Source of the DNA: Goodfellowiella coeruleoviolacea | GTDB lineage: Bacteria; Actinomycetota; Actinomycetes; Mycobacteriales; Pseudonocardiaceae | Assembly: GCF_024171785.1 (NCBI RefSeq) | Contig: NZ_JAMTCK010000006.1 | Coordinates: forward strand, 401,061-465,060 | DNA length: 64,000 nucleotides | Reading direction: 5' to 3' | Program-made: the position numbers and the translations under genes | The notes under the pieces: generated by a model | The model's input: the letters and a program-made list of their open reading frames with translations, nothing else | Database searches by the model: none | Told to the model about the DNA's origin: nothing | Part shown: piece after piece, positions 8,249 through 16,664 of the stretch | How positions within the stretch are numbered: position 1 is the stretch's first letter | Layout of the letters: each line of letters starts with the position of its first letter

Positions 8249-9238
8249 ATGGCACGACGGGTGCATCCCCCGTTCGATCCCGAGGTGGCCAAGGCGCTGC
8301 CGGCGGTCAACGCGGTGCTGCCGCCGTCGATCACCCCGGACCTGATCGGACGGCTGCGCGAGGTCACCTCGGCCGGCCACAGCAGCGGCCTGGCCGAGCT
8401 GCGCGAGCACGTGCACGCCGAGGAGCTGACCGCTCCCGGGCCGGACGGCACCGAGGTGCCGCTGCTGGTGCTGCGCCCCAAGGACACCGGCCACCCCGGG
8501 GGAACCGACCCGGCCGGCCCGCTGCCCGGCCTGTACTTCATCCACGGCGGCGGCATGGTCGCCGGCAGCAACTACACCGGCCTGGACTGGGTGCTGGCGT
8601 GGATGGCGGCGATCCCCCTGGTGGCGGTCAGCGTGGACTACCGCCTCGCCCCGGAGCACCCGCACCCCGCGCCGGTCGAGGACTGCTACGCCGGGCTGGT
8701 CTGGGTCGGCGAGCACCTGGCCGAGCTGGGCATCGACCCCGACCGGTTGGTGGTCGCCGGGGGCAGCGCGGGCGGCGGGCTCGCCGCGGCCACCGCCCTG
8801 CTGGCCAGGGACCGGGTCGGCCCGCGCCTGCGCGGGCAACTGCTGGTGTGCCCGATGCTCGACGACCGCGCCAGCACCCCGTCCAGCACCGAACTCGTCG
8901 GCGAGGGCGTGTGGGACAGCATCTCCAACGCCACCGGCTGGTCGGCCCTGCTCGGCGCCGCCGCGGGTGGTCCGGACGTCTCCCCGTACGCGGCGCCGGC
9001 CCGCGCCACCGACCTGTCCGGGCTGCCCCCGGCCTTTGTCGAGGCCGGTTCGGTGGAGACCTACCGCGACGAGGCCGTCGCCTACGCCTCCCGGCTGTGG
9101 CAGGCCGGCGGCCAGGCCGAGCTGCACATCTGGGCCGGCGGCTGCCACAACTTCGACGGCGTGGTGCCGCACACCCCGCTGGCCCGCGAGGCCCGCGCCA
9201 GCCGGATCAACTGGCTGCGCCGTGTCCTGGCCGCCTGA
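8249..9238 (+). CDS. Alpha/beta hydrolase, hormone-sensitive-lipase (GDSAG) type esterase
   Basis: 329 residues. The oxyanion motif FIHGGGMVAG is near residue 94, the nucleophile elbow is VVAGGSAGGGLAAAT (the second Gly replaces the usual Asp of GDSAG), and the C-terminal GGCHNFDG supplies the His. The Asp/Glu of the triad lies in or near EAGSVETYRDEA. The family hydrolyses short- to medium-chain esters. GAGGAGGA lies eight bases before the ATG at 8249; a GTG two codons upstream is a weaker alternative. Position after the acyl-CoA dehydrogenase is consistent with lipid or ester catabolism; the natural substrate is unknown. Confidence 0.88.
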   Translation: MARRVHPPFDPEVAKALPAVNAVLPPSITPDLIGRLREVTSAGHSSGLAELREHVHAEELTAPGPDGTEVPLLVLRPKDTGHPGGTDPAGPLPGLYFIHGGGMVAGSNYTGLDWVLAWMAAIPLVAVSVDYRLAPEHPHPAPVEDCYAGLVWVGEHLAELGIDPDRLVVAGGSAGGGLAAATALLARDRVGPRLRGQLLVCPMLDDRASTPSSTELVGEGVWDSISNATGWSALLGAAAGGPDVSPYAAPARATDLSGLPPAFVEAGSVETYRDEAVAYASRLWQAGGQAELHIWAGGCHNFDGVVPHTPLAREARASRINWLRRVLAA

Positions 9239-9381
9239 CCGCCGAACACCCCGAGCCACCGGCAGTTGTGGCGCTCAACACACGGCATGCGATGATCTGG
9301 CGATTGCCCAGCACGGGTGGTGTGCGCCGGATTTCGGCGGTGTACACGAAAGCACCGGGCCGGCGATACGGATGACGTGAA

Positions 9382-9403
9382 CTGTGGTGTGCGCCCACCA
9401 CAG
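9382..9403. terminator. Perfect 8-bp stem hairpin (bidirectional terminator candidate)
   Basis: CTGTGGTG and CACCACAG pair around the loop TGCGCC. No T-tract follows, which is common for actinomycete terminators. It lies between convergent genes. Confidence 0.5.
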
Positions 9404-9442
9404 CTCACTCGCGGTGCCCGGTCCCCCTCCCCCTTGTGGGCC

Positions 9443-9493
9443 GGGCGCCGCGTCTCGTCGGGCGCCGCGTCTCGTCGGGCACCGCGTCTCGTC
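9443..9493. repeat. 17-bp tandem repeat, three copies
   Basis: GGGCGCCGCGTCTCGTC occurs at 9443 and 9460, and a one-mismatch copy (GGGCACCGCGTCTCGTC) at 9477. Confidence 0.9.
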
Positions 9494-9547
9494 CCGGGCA
9501 CCGGGCACGTGGCTGACGCACTCGCACGTGCCCGGTCCTCCCCAGTT

Positions 9548-9569
9548 GTTCAGTAGGTGTTCAGTAGGT
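9548..9569. repeat. 11-bp tandem duplication across the bkdC stop codon
   Basis: GTTCAGTAGGT is present twice (9548-9558 and 9559-9569, plus-strand reading). The gene-proximal copy contains the bkdC stop. Confidence 0.85.
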
Positions 9570-11021
9570 GATGGCCAGGGCCGGGTCGGCGAGCAGCGCG
9601 CCCACGTCGGCCAGGAACCGCGAGCCCTGCTGGCCGTCCACCACGCGGTGGTCGAAGCTCAGCGCGAGCTGGCAGACCTTGCGCGGCACCACCTGGCCGT
9701 CCACCACCCACGGCATGTCGCGGATCGCGCCGAGGGCCAGGATCGCCGACTCACTGGGGCTGGCGATGATCGGCGTGCCGGTGTCCACGCCGAACACCCC
9801 GATGTTGGTGATGGTGATGGTGCCGTTCGCCATGTCCCCCGGGGTGGTGCGCCCGGCCCGCGCGGTGGTGGCCAGTTCCTCGATCGAGCGGGCCAGTTCG
9901 GCCAGGGACAGCTGGTCGGCGTCGCGGACCTTGGGCACGATCAGGCCCCTCGGCGTGGCCGCGGCGATGCCCAGGTGCACGTAGTCCTTGTAGACGATCT
10001 CGCCAGCGGCCTCGTCCCAGGTGGCGTTCACGTCCGGGGTGCGGCGCACCGCGAGGCAGACCGCCCTGGCCGCGAAGGCCAGCGGGGTCAGCTTCACGTC
10101 GCGGAACTCCGGGTGGTTCTTCAGCCTGGCCCGCAGCTCCATCATCGGGGTCACGTCCACCGTCAGGAACTCGGTGACGTGCGGCGCGGTGAACGCGCTG
10201 TCCGCGGTGGCCTGCGCCGTCGCCTTGCGCACGCCCTTGATCGGCACCCGCCGTTCCCGGGTGGCGGCGTCGTAGCCGGGCGCGCCCTGGACCGCGCCCG
10301 AGGTCGGCTCGCCGGCCCGCTGCACGTCCTCCCGGGTGATCACGCCGCCCGGCCCGGAGCCGGCCAGCGCGTGCAGGTCCACGCCCAGGTCCTTGGCCAG
10401 CTTGCGCACGGGCGGCTTGGCCAGCGGGACCAGGCCGGGCCCACCGGCCGGCGCGGCCGGGGCCGGCGCCGGTGCGGGGGTCGGGGCCGGTGGTGCGACC
10501 GGCGGCGGTGGTGGTGCCACCCGAGCCGGCGGGGCCACCGGCGCCGCGGTCGCGGTCGCGGCGGCCGGCACCGCTGCCGGCGCCGCCGCTGGCGCGGGTG
10601 CGTCCTTGCGGGGCCGCCGCCGGGTGGCGGACGACGACTTGGGCCCGTAGCCGACCAGGTTGGGCAGGACCTGCTCGGCGCCGGCCTGCTGGCCGGCCTC
10701 GGTGGTGGTGCCGTTGACCGCGAAACCGGCGGCCGTGCCGTTGGCGGCGGCACCGGCCGGGGCGGCGGCGCCGCCCGGGTCCACGTCGATGTTGATGATC
10801 GGCGTGCCGACCTCGACGGTCTGCCCGACCTCGGCGAGCAGTTCGGTGACCACGCCCGCGTACGGGCAGGGCAGCTCCACCGCGGCCTTGGCGGTCTCGA
10901 TCTCCACGATGATCTGGTTCACCGTGACGGTGTCACCCGGGGCCACGTGCCAGGTGAGGATCTCCGCCTCGGTCAGCCCCTCACCGACGTCGGGCAGGGG
11001 GAAGTGCTTGATCTGCGGCAT
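9561..11021 (-). CDS. bkdC: Branched-chain 2-oxoacid dehydrogenase E2 (dihydrolipoamide acyltransferase)
   Basis: 486 residues. One N-terminal lipoyl domain has the lipoylated Lys in IETAKAAVE (about residue 45). A long Ala/Pro linker follows, then the peripheral-subunit-binding domain PPVRKLAKDLGVDLHALAG and the catalytic domain ending with LSFDHRVVDGQQGSRFL, where His and Asp-Gly are the active-site residues. It transfers acyl groups from lipoate to CoA in the BKD complex, which makes branched acyl-CoA from Val, Leu and Ile and so feeds branched fatty-acid primers. GAGGGGG precedes the ATG, 12 bp after the E1beta stop. The stop codon is inside an 11-bp tandem duplication (9548-9569). A pyruvate substrate cannot be excluded from sequence alone. 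Confidence 0.88.
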   Translation of the reverse strand: MPQIKHFPLPDVGEGLTEAEILTWHVAPGDTVTVNQIIVEIETAKAAVELPCPYAGVVTELLAEVGQTVEVGTPIINIDVDPGGAAAPAGAAANGTAAGFAVNGTTTEAGQQAGAEQVLPNLVGYGPKSSSATRRRPRKDAPAPAAAPAAVPAAATATAAPVAPPARVAPPPPPVAPPAPTPAPAPAPAAPAGGPGLVPLAKPPVRKLAKDLGVDLHALAGSGPGGVITREDVQRAGEPTSGAVQGAPGYDAATRERRVPIKGVRKATAQATADSAFTAPHVTEFLTVDVTPMMELRARLKNHPEFRDVKLTPLAFAARAVCLAVRRTPDVNATWDEAAGEIVYKDYVHLGIAAATPRGLIVPKVRDADQLSLAELARSIEELATTARAGRTTPGDMANGTITITNIGVFGVDTGTPIIASPSESAILALGAIRDMPWVVDGQVVPRKVCQLALSFDHRVVDGQQGSRFLADVGALLADPALAITY

Positions 11022-11032
11022 GTGAAGCCCCC

Positions 11033-12055
11033 TCACCAGGCCAGCGAACGGTCAACGGCGTGCAGCACCCGGTCCAGGTCCGGGAGGAAGTCGTCTTCCA
11101 GCTTGCTCGGTGGGTAGGGCGTGTCGAAGCCGGTGACCCGCAGGACCGGGGCCTCCAGCGAGTAGAAGCACTCCTGTTGCACGCGGGTGGCGATCTCCGC
11201 GGTCAGCGACGACTCGCGCGGCGCCTCGCTCACCGCGATCAGCCGCCCGGTCTTGCGCACCGACGCGAACACCGGGTCGAGGTCCAGCGGCGACAGCGTG
11301 CGCAGGTCGATGACCTCCAGGTCGATGCCGTCCTCGGCGGCGGCGGTGGCCGCGTCCAGGCAGGTGCGCACCATCGGGCCGTAGCAGACGAGGGTGGCCG
11401 ACGAGCCCTGGCGCAGCACCCGCGAGCTGAACAGCGGCTGCGGCGGGACGCTGAGGTCGACCTCCTGGGCGCGCTCGTGGTAGCGCCGCTTGGGCTCGAA
11501 GAAGATCACCGGGTCGTCGCACTCGATGGCCTGCTGGATCATCCAGTACGCGTCCAGCGGGTTGGAGCAGGACACCACGCGCAGCCCGGCGGTGTGGGCG
11601 AAGTACGACTCGGGTGACTCGGAGTGGTGCTCGACCGCGCCGATGCCGCCGCCGAACGGGATCCGGATCACCACCGGCATCTTCACCCTGCCCTGGCTGC
11701 GGAAGTGCAGCTTGGCGAGCTGGCTGACGATCTGGTCGAACGCGGGGAACACGAACCCGTCGAACTGGATCTCGCACACCGGCCGGAAGCCGCGGATGGC
11801 CAGGCCGACGGCGGTGCCGACGATGCCGGACTCGGCCAGCGGGGTGTCCAGCACGCGCTGTTCGCCGAAGTCCTTCTGCAGGCCGTCGGTGATCCGGTAG
11901 ACGCCGCCGAGCTTGCCGACGTCCTCACCCATCACCAGCACCTTGGGGTCGGCCTCCATGGCCGCGCGCAACCCCATGTTCAGGCCCTTGGCCATGGTCA
12001 GTTTCTGCGTCGCGGACGCTGTCTTCACCGTGCGGTCCATCGCAGGAGCCACCAT
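11033..12055 (-). CDS. bkdB: Branched-chain 2-oxoacid dehydrogenase E1 beta subunit
   Basis: 340 residues with the transketolase-like pyrimidine-binding half (LVMGEDVGKLGGVYRITDGL, where the Glu activates thiamine diphosphate) and the C-terminal half (SSATLVCYGPMVRTCLDAA...DLEVIDLRTLSPLD). PFGGGIGAVEHHSESPE is the typical loop. It forms the alpha2beta2 E1 decarboxylase with the upstream gene product. Its ATG overlaps the E1alpha stop (ATGA arrangement), indicating translational coupling and equal subunit supply. Confidence 0.93.
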   Translation of the reverse strand: MVAPAMDRTVKTASATQKLTMAKGLNMGLRAAMEADPKVLVMGEDVGKLGGVYRITDGLQKDFGEQRVLDTPLAESGIVGTAVGLAIRGFRPVCEIQFDGFVFPAFDQIVSQLAKLHFRSQGRVKMPVVIRIPFGGGIGAVEHHSESPESYFAHTAGLRVVSCSNPLDAYWMIQQAIECDDPVIFFEPKRRYHERAQEVDLSVPPQPLFSSRVLRQGSSATLVCYGPMVRTCLDAATAAAEDGIDLEVIDLRTLSPLDLDPVFASVRKTGRLIAVSEAPRESSLTAEIATRVQQECFYSLEAPVLRVTGFDTPYPPSKLEDDFLPDLDRVLHAVDRSLAW

Positions 12056-13272
12056 CAGTGCTCACCACCCTGTGCACCAGTCGAGGCGTCGGCGAAACCG
12101 TGCAGGTAGTCCAGGAACTCGTCGCGCTGCGCGGCGAGCACCGGGTGCTCGTCCGCGTAGACCTCGGAGAAGATCCGGCCGGGCGGCGGGTCGGGCATGT
12201 TCACGCAGAACTCCCGGAACCCGGCGGCGAGTTCGTCGGACTCGGCCTGCACCTCGTCGAAGAACGCCTGGTCGGCCCACTGCTGCTTGACCAGGTGCAC
12301 CCGGACCCGCTCGATCGGGTCCTTGAGCTTCCACGCCTCCAGCTCGTCGGCGAGCCGGTAGCGGGTGGGGTCGTCGGAGGTGGTGTGCGCGTCCATCCGG
12401 TAGGTGAACGCCTCGATGAGCACGGGGCCGTTGCCGGTGCGGCACTGGTCCAGCGCCCACCTGCTGACCGCGAGGGTGGCCAGCACGTCGTTGCCGTCCA
12501 CCCGGATGCCGGGGAAGCCGTAGCCGCGGGCGCGCTGGTAGAGGGGGAGGCGGCTCTGCCGTTCGGTGGGCTCGGAGATGGCCCACTGGTTGTTCTGGCA
12601 GAAGAACACCACGGGCGCGTCGTACACGGCGGCCCACACGCAGCCCTCGTGCACGTCGCCCTGGCTGGTGGCGCCGTCGCCGAAGAACACCATGGTGGCT
12701 TCGCCGTCCTGGTCGCCGACCTTGCCCTCGAAGCGCTGGCCCATGGCGTAGCCGGTGGCGTTGAGCACCTGGTTGCCGATGACGATGACGTAGAGCTGGA
12801 ACCGGTGCTCGTAGGGGTCCCAGGTGCCGTGGTCGGTGCCGCGGAAGATGCCGAGCAGGTCGGTCGGCTTGACCCCGCGGCACCAGGCCACGCCGTGTTC
12901 CCGGTAGCTGGGGAAGGCCATGTCGCGGTCGGTCAGCGCGCGGCCCGCGCCGATCTGCGCGGCTTCCTGGCCGAGCAGCGGCACCCAGATGCCGAGCTGC
13001 CCCTGCCGCTGGAGGGCGTTGCCTTCGCGGTCAAACCGCCTGACCAGAACCATGTCGCGGTACAGCCCGCGCAGTTGTTCGGCCGTGATGTCGATGTCGA
13101 AGTCCGGGTGGTGCACCCGCTCCCCTTCCGGGGTCAGCAGTTGCACCAGCTCGGCACCGCCTTCGCTTGTTGCTCGCAAGCCCGCGATCACCTGTTCCGC
13201 TGTTGGTGTGCCAGCGGTAGCGGCAGGCGCACCATCCGGGTGCGGTCGCGTCCACTGCTCGGGGGACGACAT
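12055..13272 (-). CDS. bkdA: Branched-chain 2-oxoacid dehydrogenase E1 alpha subunit
   Basis: 405 residues. The thiamine-diphosphate motif begins FFGDGATSQGDVHEG and ends in FFCQNNQWAIS (about residues 190-230), and the phosphorylation-loop-like segment YRMDAHTTSDDPTRYR follows. The N-terminal 75 residues are a variable tail. The start at 13272 is supported by GAGGAGAAGG just upstream and by the Ser/Pro-rich MSSPEQW beginning; longer frames upstream are not conserved in style. First gene of the bkdABC operon. A perfect 20-bp palindrome about 100 bp upstream is a candidate operator. Confidence 0.92.
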   Translation of the reverse strand: MSSPEQWTRPHPDGAPAATAGTPTAEQVIAGLRATSEGGAELVQLLTPEGERVHHPDFDIDITAEQLRGLYRDMVLVRRFDREGNALQRQGQLGIWVPLLGQEAAQIGAGRALTDRDMAFPSYREHGVAWCRGVKPTDLLGIFRGTDHGTWDPYEHRFQLYVIVIGNQVLNATGYAMGQRFEGKVGDQDGEATMVFFGDGATSQGDVHEGCVWAAVYDAPVVFFCQNNQWAISEPTERQSRLPLYQRARGYGFPGIRVDGNDVLATLAVSRWALDQCRTGNGPVLIEAFTYRMDAHTTSDDPTRYRLADELEAWKLKDPIERVRVHLVKQQWADQAFFDEVQAESDELAAGFREFCVNMPDPPPGRIFSEVYADEHPVLAAQRDEFLDYLHGFADASTGAQGGEH

Positions 13273-13717
13273 AGCGCCTTCTCCTCTGTCAAGGCCGTTC
13301 CAGCCGCTTGTGACGGTCCGGAAACGGCGACGCCGCCGGCTACCGCCGCCCAGGTAGGAGCGAGCAGCAACCGTCAGCGCTGACGGTTCTCGCCACCATC
13401 CTGGCATGGTCCCGGTCACCTTAGTCAGGTCCAGCCTTGGTTTTCATCCCCTGAACATGCCCCTGAGCTGGGAAAACAATAGGAAGAGCGACCGTAGGGA
13501 GTCCGATCTTCGGGACCGCTAGCACTCACTCGGGCGGGCCGTTTTCGCATTCGCACACGCTCCGCGGACCCGTTCCGGCACCCCGGAACGGTGGGATGGC
13601 GACCGGATCGGCTGTGGTCAAACACACACGGTCAACGGCGGTGACAGCCGGTCATGGCGTCCGGGACGTGGGACGGCAGCGGCGGTTGGCGCCCTCGGGG
13701 GAACCTAGGATCGGGCC
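13273..13717. other. Divergent promoter region of bkd operon and M20 peptidase
   Basis: The 445-bp region holds the bkdA leader, a perfect 20-bp palindrome at 13369-13388 and AT-richer segments around 13430-13480 likely to contain promoters. No coding frame is credible; open frames here are Arg/Pro-rich. Confidence 0.55.
13369..13388. promoter_or_regulatory. Perfect 20-bp palindrome upstream of bkdA
   Basis: AACCGTCAGC is followed immediately by its reverse complement GCTGACGGTT. It is centred 106 bp upstream of the bkdA start. An operator for a local or global (for example Lrp- or TetR-type) regulator is plausible; no regulator gene is adjacent. Confidence 0.5.
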
Positions 13718-15157
13718 ATGGACCGACCTGTGCTGCGTGAGACCGTCCGCCGTCTGTGGGATCACGACATCCTGCCGAGCCTGTCCGACCTGGTGGCCGT
13801 GCCCGCGGTGTCCCCGGTCTTCGACCCGCAGTGGGAGCGGACCGGCTTCCTGGACGCCGCCGTCGAGCACATGCGCGCCTGGCTGACAGGCCGCGATCTG
13901 CCCAACGCCAGCGTCGAGGTCGTGCGGCTGCCCGGTCGCAGCCCGGTCCTGGTGGTCGACGTGCCGGCCAGCGCGGGCGCCGAGGACGCCGGCACCGTGC
14001 TGCTCTACGGCCACCTGGACAAGCAGCCCCCGGTCGGCGGCTGGTCCGAGGGCCTGGGGCCGTGGAGCCCGGTGCTGTGCGAGGAGGACGGCGTCCGCAA
14101 GCTCTACGGCCGGGGCGCGGCCGACGACGGCTACGCCGGGTTCGCGGCGAGCGCGGCCATCGAGGCGGTGCGCGCGGCCGGTGGCCGGCACGCCCGGTGC
14201 GTGCTGCTGCTGGAGACCGGTGAGGAGTCCGGCAGCCCCGACCTGCCCGCCTACCTGGAGCACCTGCGCGCGACGCTGGGCGAGGTGTCCCTGGTCGTCT
14301 GCCTGGACGCCGGCGGCAACGACTACCAGCGGATGTGGCTGACCACGTCGCTGCGCGGCCTGGTGCAGGTGCGGCTGACCGTGCGGGTGCTGGAGGTCGG
14401 CCAGCACTCCGGCATCGCCAGCGGCCTGGTGCCCAGCTCGTTCCGGATCGTCCGGCAGCTGCTGGACCGGCTGGAGGACGCGGGCACCGGCGAGGTCCGG
14501 CTGGCCGAGATGCACACGGACGTGCCCGCCGACCGGCTCGCCGAGATCCGCGACGCCGTGGCCACCGCGCCCGGTTCGATGACCAACTGGCCGGTGGTGC
14601 CCGGGGTGTCCCTGGTCGCCACCGACGAGGTCGAGCTGGCCCTGAACAACGCCTGGCGGCCCACCCTGTCGGTGATCGGCGCGGACGGCCTGCCCAGCCC
14701 GGAGAACGCCGGCAACGTGCTGCGCCCGTTCACCACGCTGTGCCTGAGCTTCCGGCTGCCGCCCACGGTGGACGCGGACCGGGCGCTGGAGGCGGTGCGC
14801 ACCGCGCTCACCACGGACGTGCCCTACGGCGCGCAGGTGGAGATCAGCCACACCGAGACCGGCGCCGGCTGGAACGCCCCGACGCTGGCGCCCTGGCTGC
14901 GCGCCGCCCTGGACCAGGCCGGCGACGAGGTGTTCGGCGCGCCGTGGCGGGCCAGCGGGCTGGGCGGGTCCATCCCGTTCATGGGCCTGCTGCACGAGGC
15001 CTACCCGAAGGCCCAGTTCGTGGTGACCGGCGTGCTCGGCCCGGACAGCAACGCGCACGTGCCGGACGAGTGGCTGCACGTCGACTACGCGGTCCAGGTC
15101 ACCGAGGCGGTGGCCCGCATCCTCGACGCCCACGCCGGGGCCGGCGCCACGGCCTGA
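13718..15157 (+). CDS. M20 family metallopeptidase (dipeptidase-like)
   Basis: 479 residues. Metal and catalytic motifs of the M20 clan are in order: LLYGHLDKQP (His and Asp), GRGAADDGYAG (bridging Asp), LLLETGEESGSPD (catalytic Glu pair) and a C-terminal HEAYPKAQF/GGSIPF region. The lid domain lies between about residues 195 and 360. Members hydrolyse dipeptides or peptide-like amides in the cytoplasm; no signal peptide is present. The ATG at 13718 lacks an obvious strong ribosome binding site. It is convergent with the YcxB-like gene and shares the hairpin at 15167-15203. Confidence 0.9.
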   Translation: MDRPVLRETVRRLWDHDILPSLSDLVAVPAVSPVFDPQWERTGFLDAAVEHMRAWLTGRDLPNASVEVVRLPGRSPVLVVDVPASAGAEDAGTVLLYGHLDKQPPVGGWSEGLGPWSPVLCEEDGVRKLYGRGAADDGYAGFAASAAIEAVRAAGGRHARCVLLLETGEESGSPDLPAYLEHLRATLGEVSLVVCLDAGGNDYQRMWLTTSLRGLVQVRLTVRVLEVGQHSGIASGLVPSSFRIVRQLLDRLEDAGTGEVRLAEMHTDVPADRLAEIRDAVATAPGSMTNWPVVPGVSLVATDEVELALNNAWRPTLSVIGADGLPSPENAGNVLRPFTTLCLSFRLPPTVDADRALEAVRTALTTDVPYGAQVEISHTETGAGWNAPTLAPWLRAALDQAGDEVFGAPWRASGLGGSIPFMGLLHEAYPKAQFVVTGVLGPDSNAHVPDEWLHVDYAVQVTEAVARILDAHAGAGATA

Positions 15158-15166
15158 CCGGCCACC

Positions 15167-15203
15167 CCCGCCCGGCCGGCGCTCACCCGGCTGGCCGGGC
15201 GGG
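15167..15203. terminator. Bidirectional terminator hairpin
   Basis: Perfect 11-bp arms CCCGCCCGGCC and GGCCGGGCGGG flank a 15-nt loop between the convergent M20 peptidase and YcxB-like genes. Confidence 0.65.
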
Positions 15204-15205
15204 AC

Positions 15206-15700
15206 TCACGCGACCGGCCGCGCCGGGTTCGTGGCGGTGGGCAGCTGCCGGAAGAACGCGCTCAGCTCGGCCACCTGCGCGGGGTGGAAGGCCCGCTTGG
15301 GCAGCGTGGCGATGGTCCGCCTGGTCTGGTGGAGCACGAAGAACTCCGGCGTCTCCTCGACCTTGTGGAAGCCCCGCCAGTTGTACTCGGCCTTGTCCAG
15401 GTCGGTTTCCACCCGGTAGCTGTGCTCGGTGATCAGCACGTGGGTGGGGCGGATGAACCTGGCGGCCATCCTGCGGATGACCAGCCCGGGCACGAGTTCC
15501 AGCGCCACGGCGCCCGCGACCGCCACCGCCAGGCAGACGACGACCACCTGGTACCGCTCGAAGAGCGCGACGCTCAGCGCCGTGAGCACGACGAGCAGGC
15601 CGCAGGCCGACCAGACCAGCACCCGGGCAGGGCGGAGGGTGCGGCGCACGCCCCGGCTGATCTCCTTGCGGTCCGGTTGGTAGGTGGTGGTCACGTACAT
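15206..15700 (-). CDS. YcxB-like membrane protein
   Basis: 164 residues starting MYVTTTYQPDRKEISRGVRR. Two adjacent hydrophobic helices (VLVWSACGLLVVLTALSVAL and VVVVCLAVAVAGAVALELV) precede a soluble C-terminal domain (HVLITEHSYRVETDLDKAEY, then WRGFHKVEETPEFFVLHQTR) of the YcxB type. Function is unknown. The start at 15700 follows GGAG at good spacing; a longer frame reaching 15883 has no such support. Confidence 0.75.
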   Translation of the reverse strand: MYVTTTYQPDRKEISRGVRRTLRPARVLVWSACGLLVVLTALSVALFERYQVVVVCLAVAVAGAVALELVPGLVIRRMAARFIRPTHVLITEHSYRVETDLDKAEYNWRGFHKVEETPEFFVLHQTRRTIATLPKRAFHPAQVAELSAFFRQLPTATNPARPVA

Positions 15701-16142
15701 GCTGGTGTCTCCGGTCGGCCGTGGGGGCCTGGTCGGCACGCCTGGCGCGGGCAGCTCGGCCCCGAGGGGCGGCCCGGTCGTCGCGGCCCCGTCCCTCGGC
15801 ACCCGCCGCCCGGAGCCGTGGTGATCAGTCGCCCCCGACAAGGTGCGATCATTGTCAATGGCCTGGGCGGAAAATCCAACCAATGGGCTAATTGCTGGTG
15901 TTGGCAGCCCTGGGGCGGCCCTGAGCTGGGCCGATCAACGCGGCGTCACCCGTTTGGGCCTGCGTGAGATGTCAACTCGCAGGGTTTGCAACGTCGACTC
16001 GCGCTGCCTGAACGTGCAACTCGCGGGGTTTGCAACGTCGACTCGCGGGTTTGCTTGTGGGAATTGATCGCGGGTGGAGTGCACATCCGGGGTGCGGCGG
16101 GGCGTTTTCCGGTCCGGCAACCACTGGGCTGCGAAGGGAGCG
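15701..16142. other. Intergenic region with phased 22-bp repeats
   Basis: This 442-bp region lies between the YcxB-like gene and the divergent sigma-factor operon. Its AT-richer part (15840-15900) probably holds promoters. The rest is dominated by the 22-bp repeat at 15975-16062. No gene is recognised; short frames across the repeats look like translated repeat. Confidence 0.6.
15975..16062. repeat. Four-copy 22-bp tandem repeat with exact phasing
   Basis: ACTCGC recurs at 15975, 15997, 16019 and 16041, exactly 22 bp apart. Units 1 and 3 continue with (A/G)GGGTTTGCAACGTCG; unit 4 begins with the same ACTCGCGGGTTTGC core and unit 2 is more divergent. Copies 1-2 and 3-4 also form a 31-bp direct repeat with one mismatch (15973-16003 and 16017-16047). 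Confidence 0.85.
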
Positions 16143-16664
16143 ATGGTGCGTGATGGGTTCGACCAGTTCGTCGCCGAGCGATTAGACCGGCTGCTGGGCT
16201 ACGCCACCGCCCTGGCCTGCGATCCCCACCTGGCGCAGGACATCGTGCAGGAGGTGCTGGTGCGCGCGCAGGTGCGCTGGGCGCGGATCGGCGCCATGGC
16301 CGCGCCCGACCTGTACGTGCGGCGGATGATCACCAACGAGTACCTGTCCTGGCGGCGCCGGCGGGCCCGCCGGGACGTCGCCGCGGAGCACCGCACGCTC
16401 GACGCGCTCGGCACCCCCACCGCCGATCCGGCCGACCGGTGCGCCGAGCGGGACGCCATGCGGGCCCGCATCGCGGTGCTGCCGCGCAAGCAGCGGGCCG
16501 CGCTCGTGCTGCGCTACTACGAGGACCGCAGTGACGCGGACATCGCCGCCGTCCTCGGCTGCACCGCCGCCACCGTGCGCAGCCACATCTCCCGCGCGCT
16601 CCGCACCCTGCGCGCGGCCGACACCGCCGTGGGAACGCCACGGCTGCGGGAGGCGATCACATGA
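16143..16664 (+). CDS. ECF RNA polymerase sigma factor, SigE (actinobacterial SigE70) type
   Basis: 173 residues. Region 2 (DRLLGYATALACDPHLAQDIVQEVLVRAQ) ends with the -10 recognition motif around YVRRMITNEYLSWRRRR. Region 4 (LPRKQRAALVLRYYEDRSDADIAAVLGC...TVRSHISRALRTLR) is the -35-binding helix-turn-helix. AAGGGAG precedes the ATG at 16143. The stop overlaps the ATG of the following LCP-type membrane gene (ATGA), the position normally held by an anti-sigma factor, which suggests that the partner controls this sigma factor. Confidence 0.9.
   Translation: MVRDGFDQFVAERLDRLLGYATALACDPHLAQDIVQEVLVRAQVRWARIGAMAAPDLYVRRMITNEYLSWRRRRARRDVAAEHRTLDALGTPTADPADRCAERDAMRARIAVLPRKQRAALVLRYYEDRSDADIAAVLGCTAATVRSHISRALRTLRAADTAVGTPRLREAIT

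Larger units (their letters stand above)
9239..9560. other. Convergent intergenic region with hairpin and repeats
   Basis: This 322-bp spacer between the convergent esterase and bkd E2 genes contains a perfect hairpin (9382-9403), a 3 x 17-bp tandem array (9443-9493) and an 11-bp duplication overlapping the E2 stop codon. No convincing gene is present. Confidence 0.6.

Noticed and set aside
13519..13527. CTAGCACTC, a CIRCE-like half-site
   Set aside because: The matching GAGTGCTAA half at 9-bp spacing is absent and no chaperonin gene is adjacent.
13425..13625. 66-codon minus-strand frame upstream of bkdA
   Set aside because: Arg/Ser/Pro-rich, no ribosome binding site, lies over the promoter and palindrome region.
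15973..16062. Possible CRISPR array in the 22-bp repeats
   Set aside because: There are no unique spacers; the units are contiguous and degenerate, and no cas genes are present.
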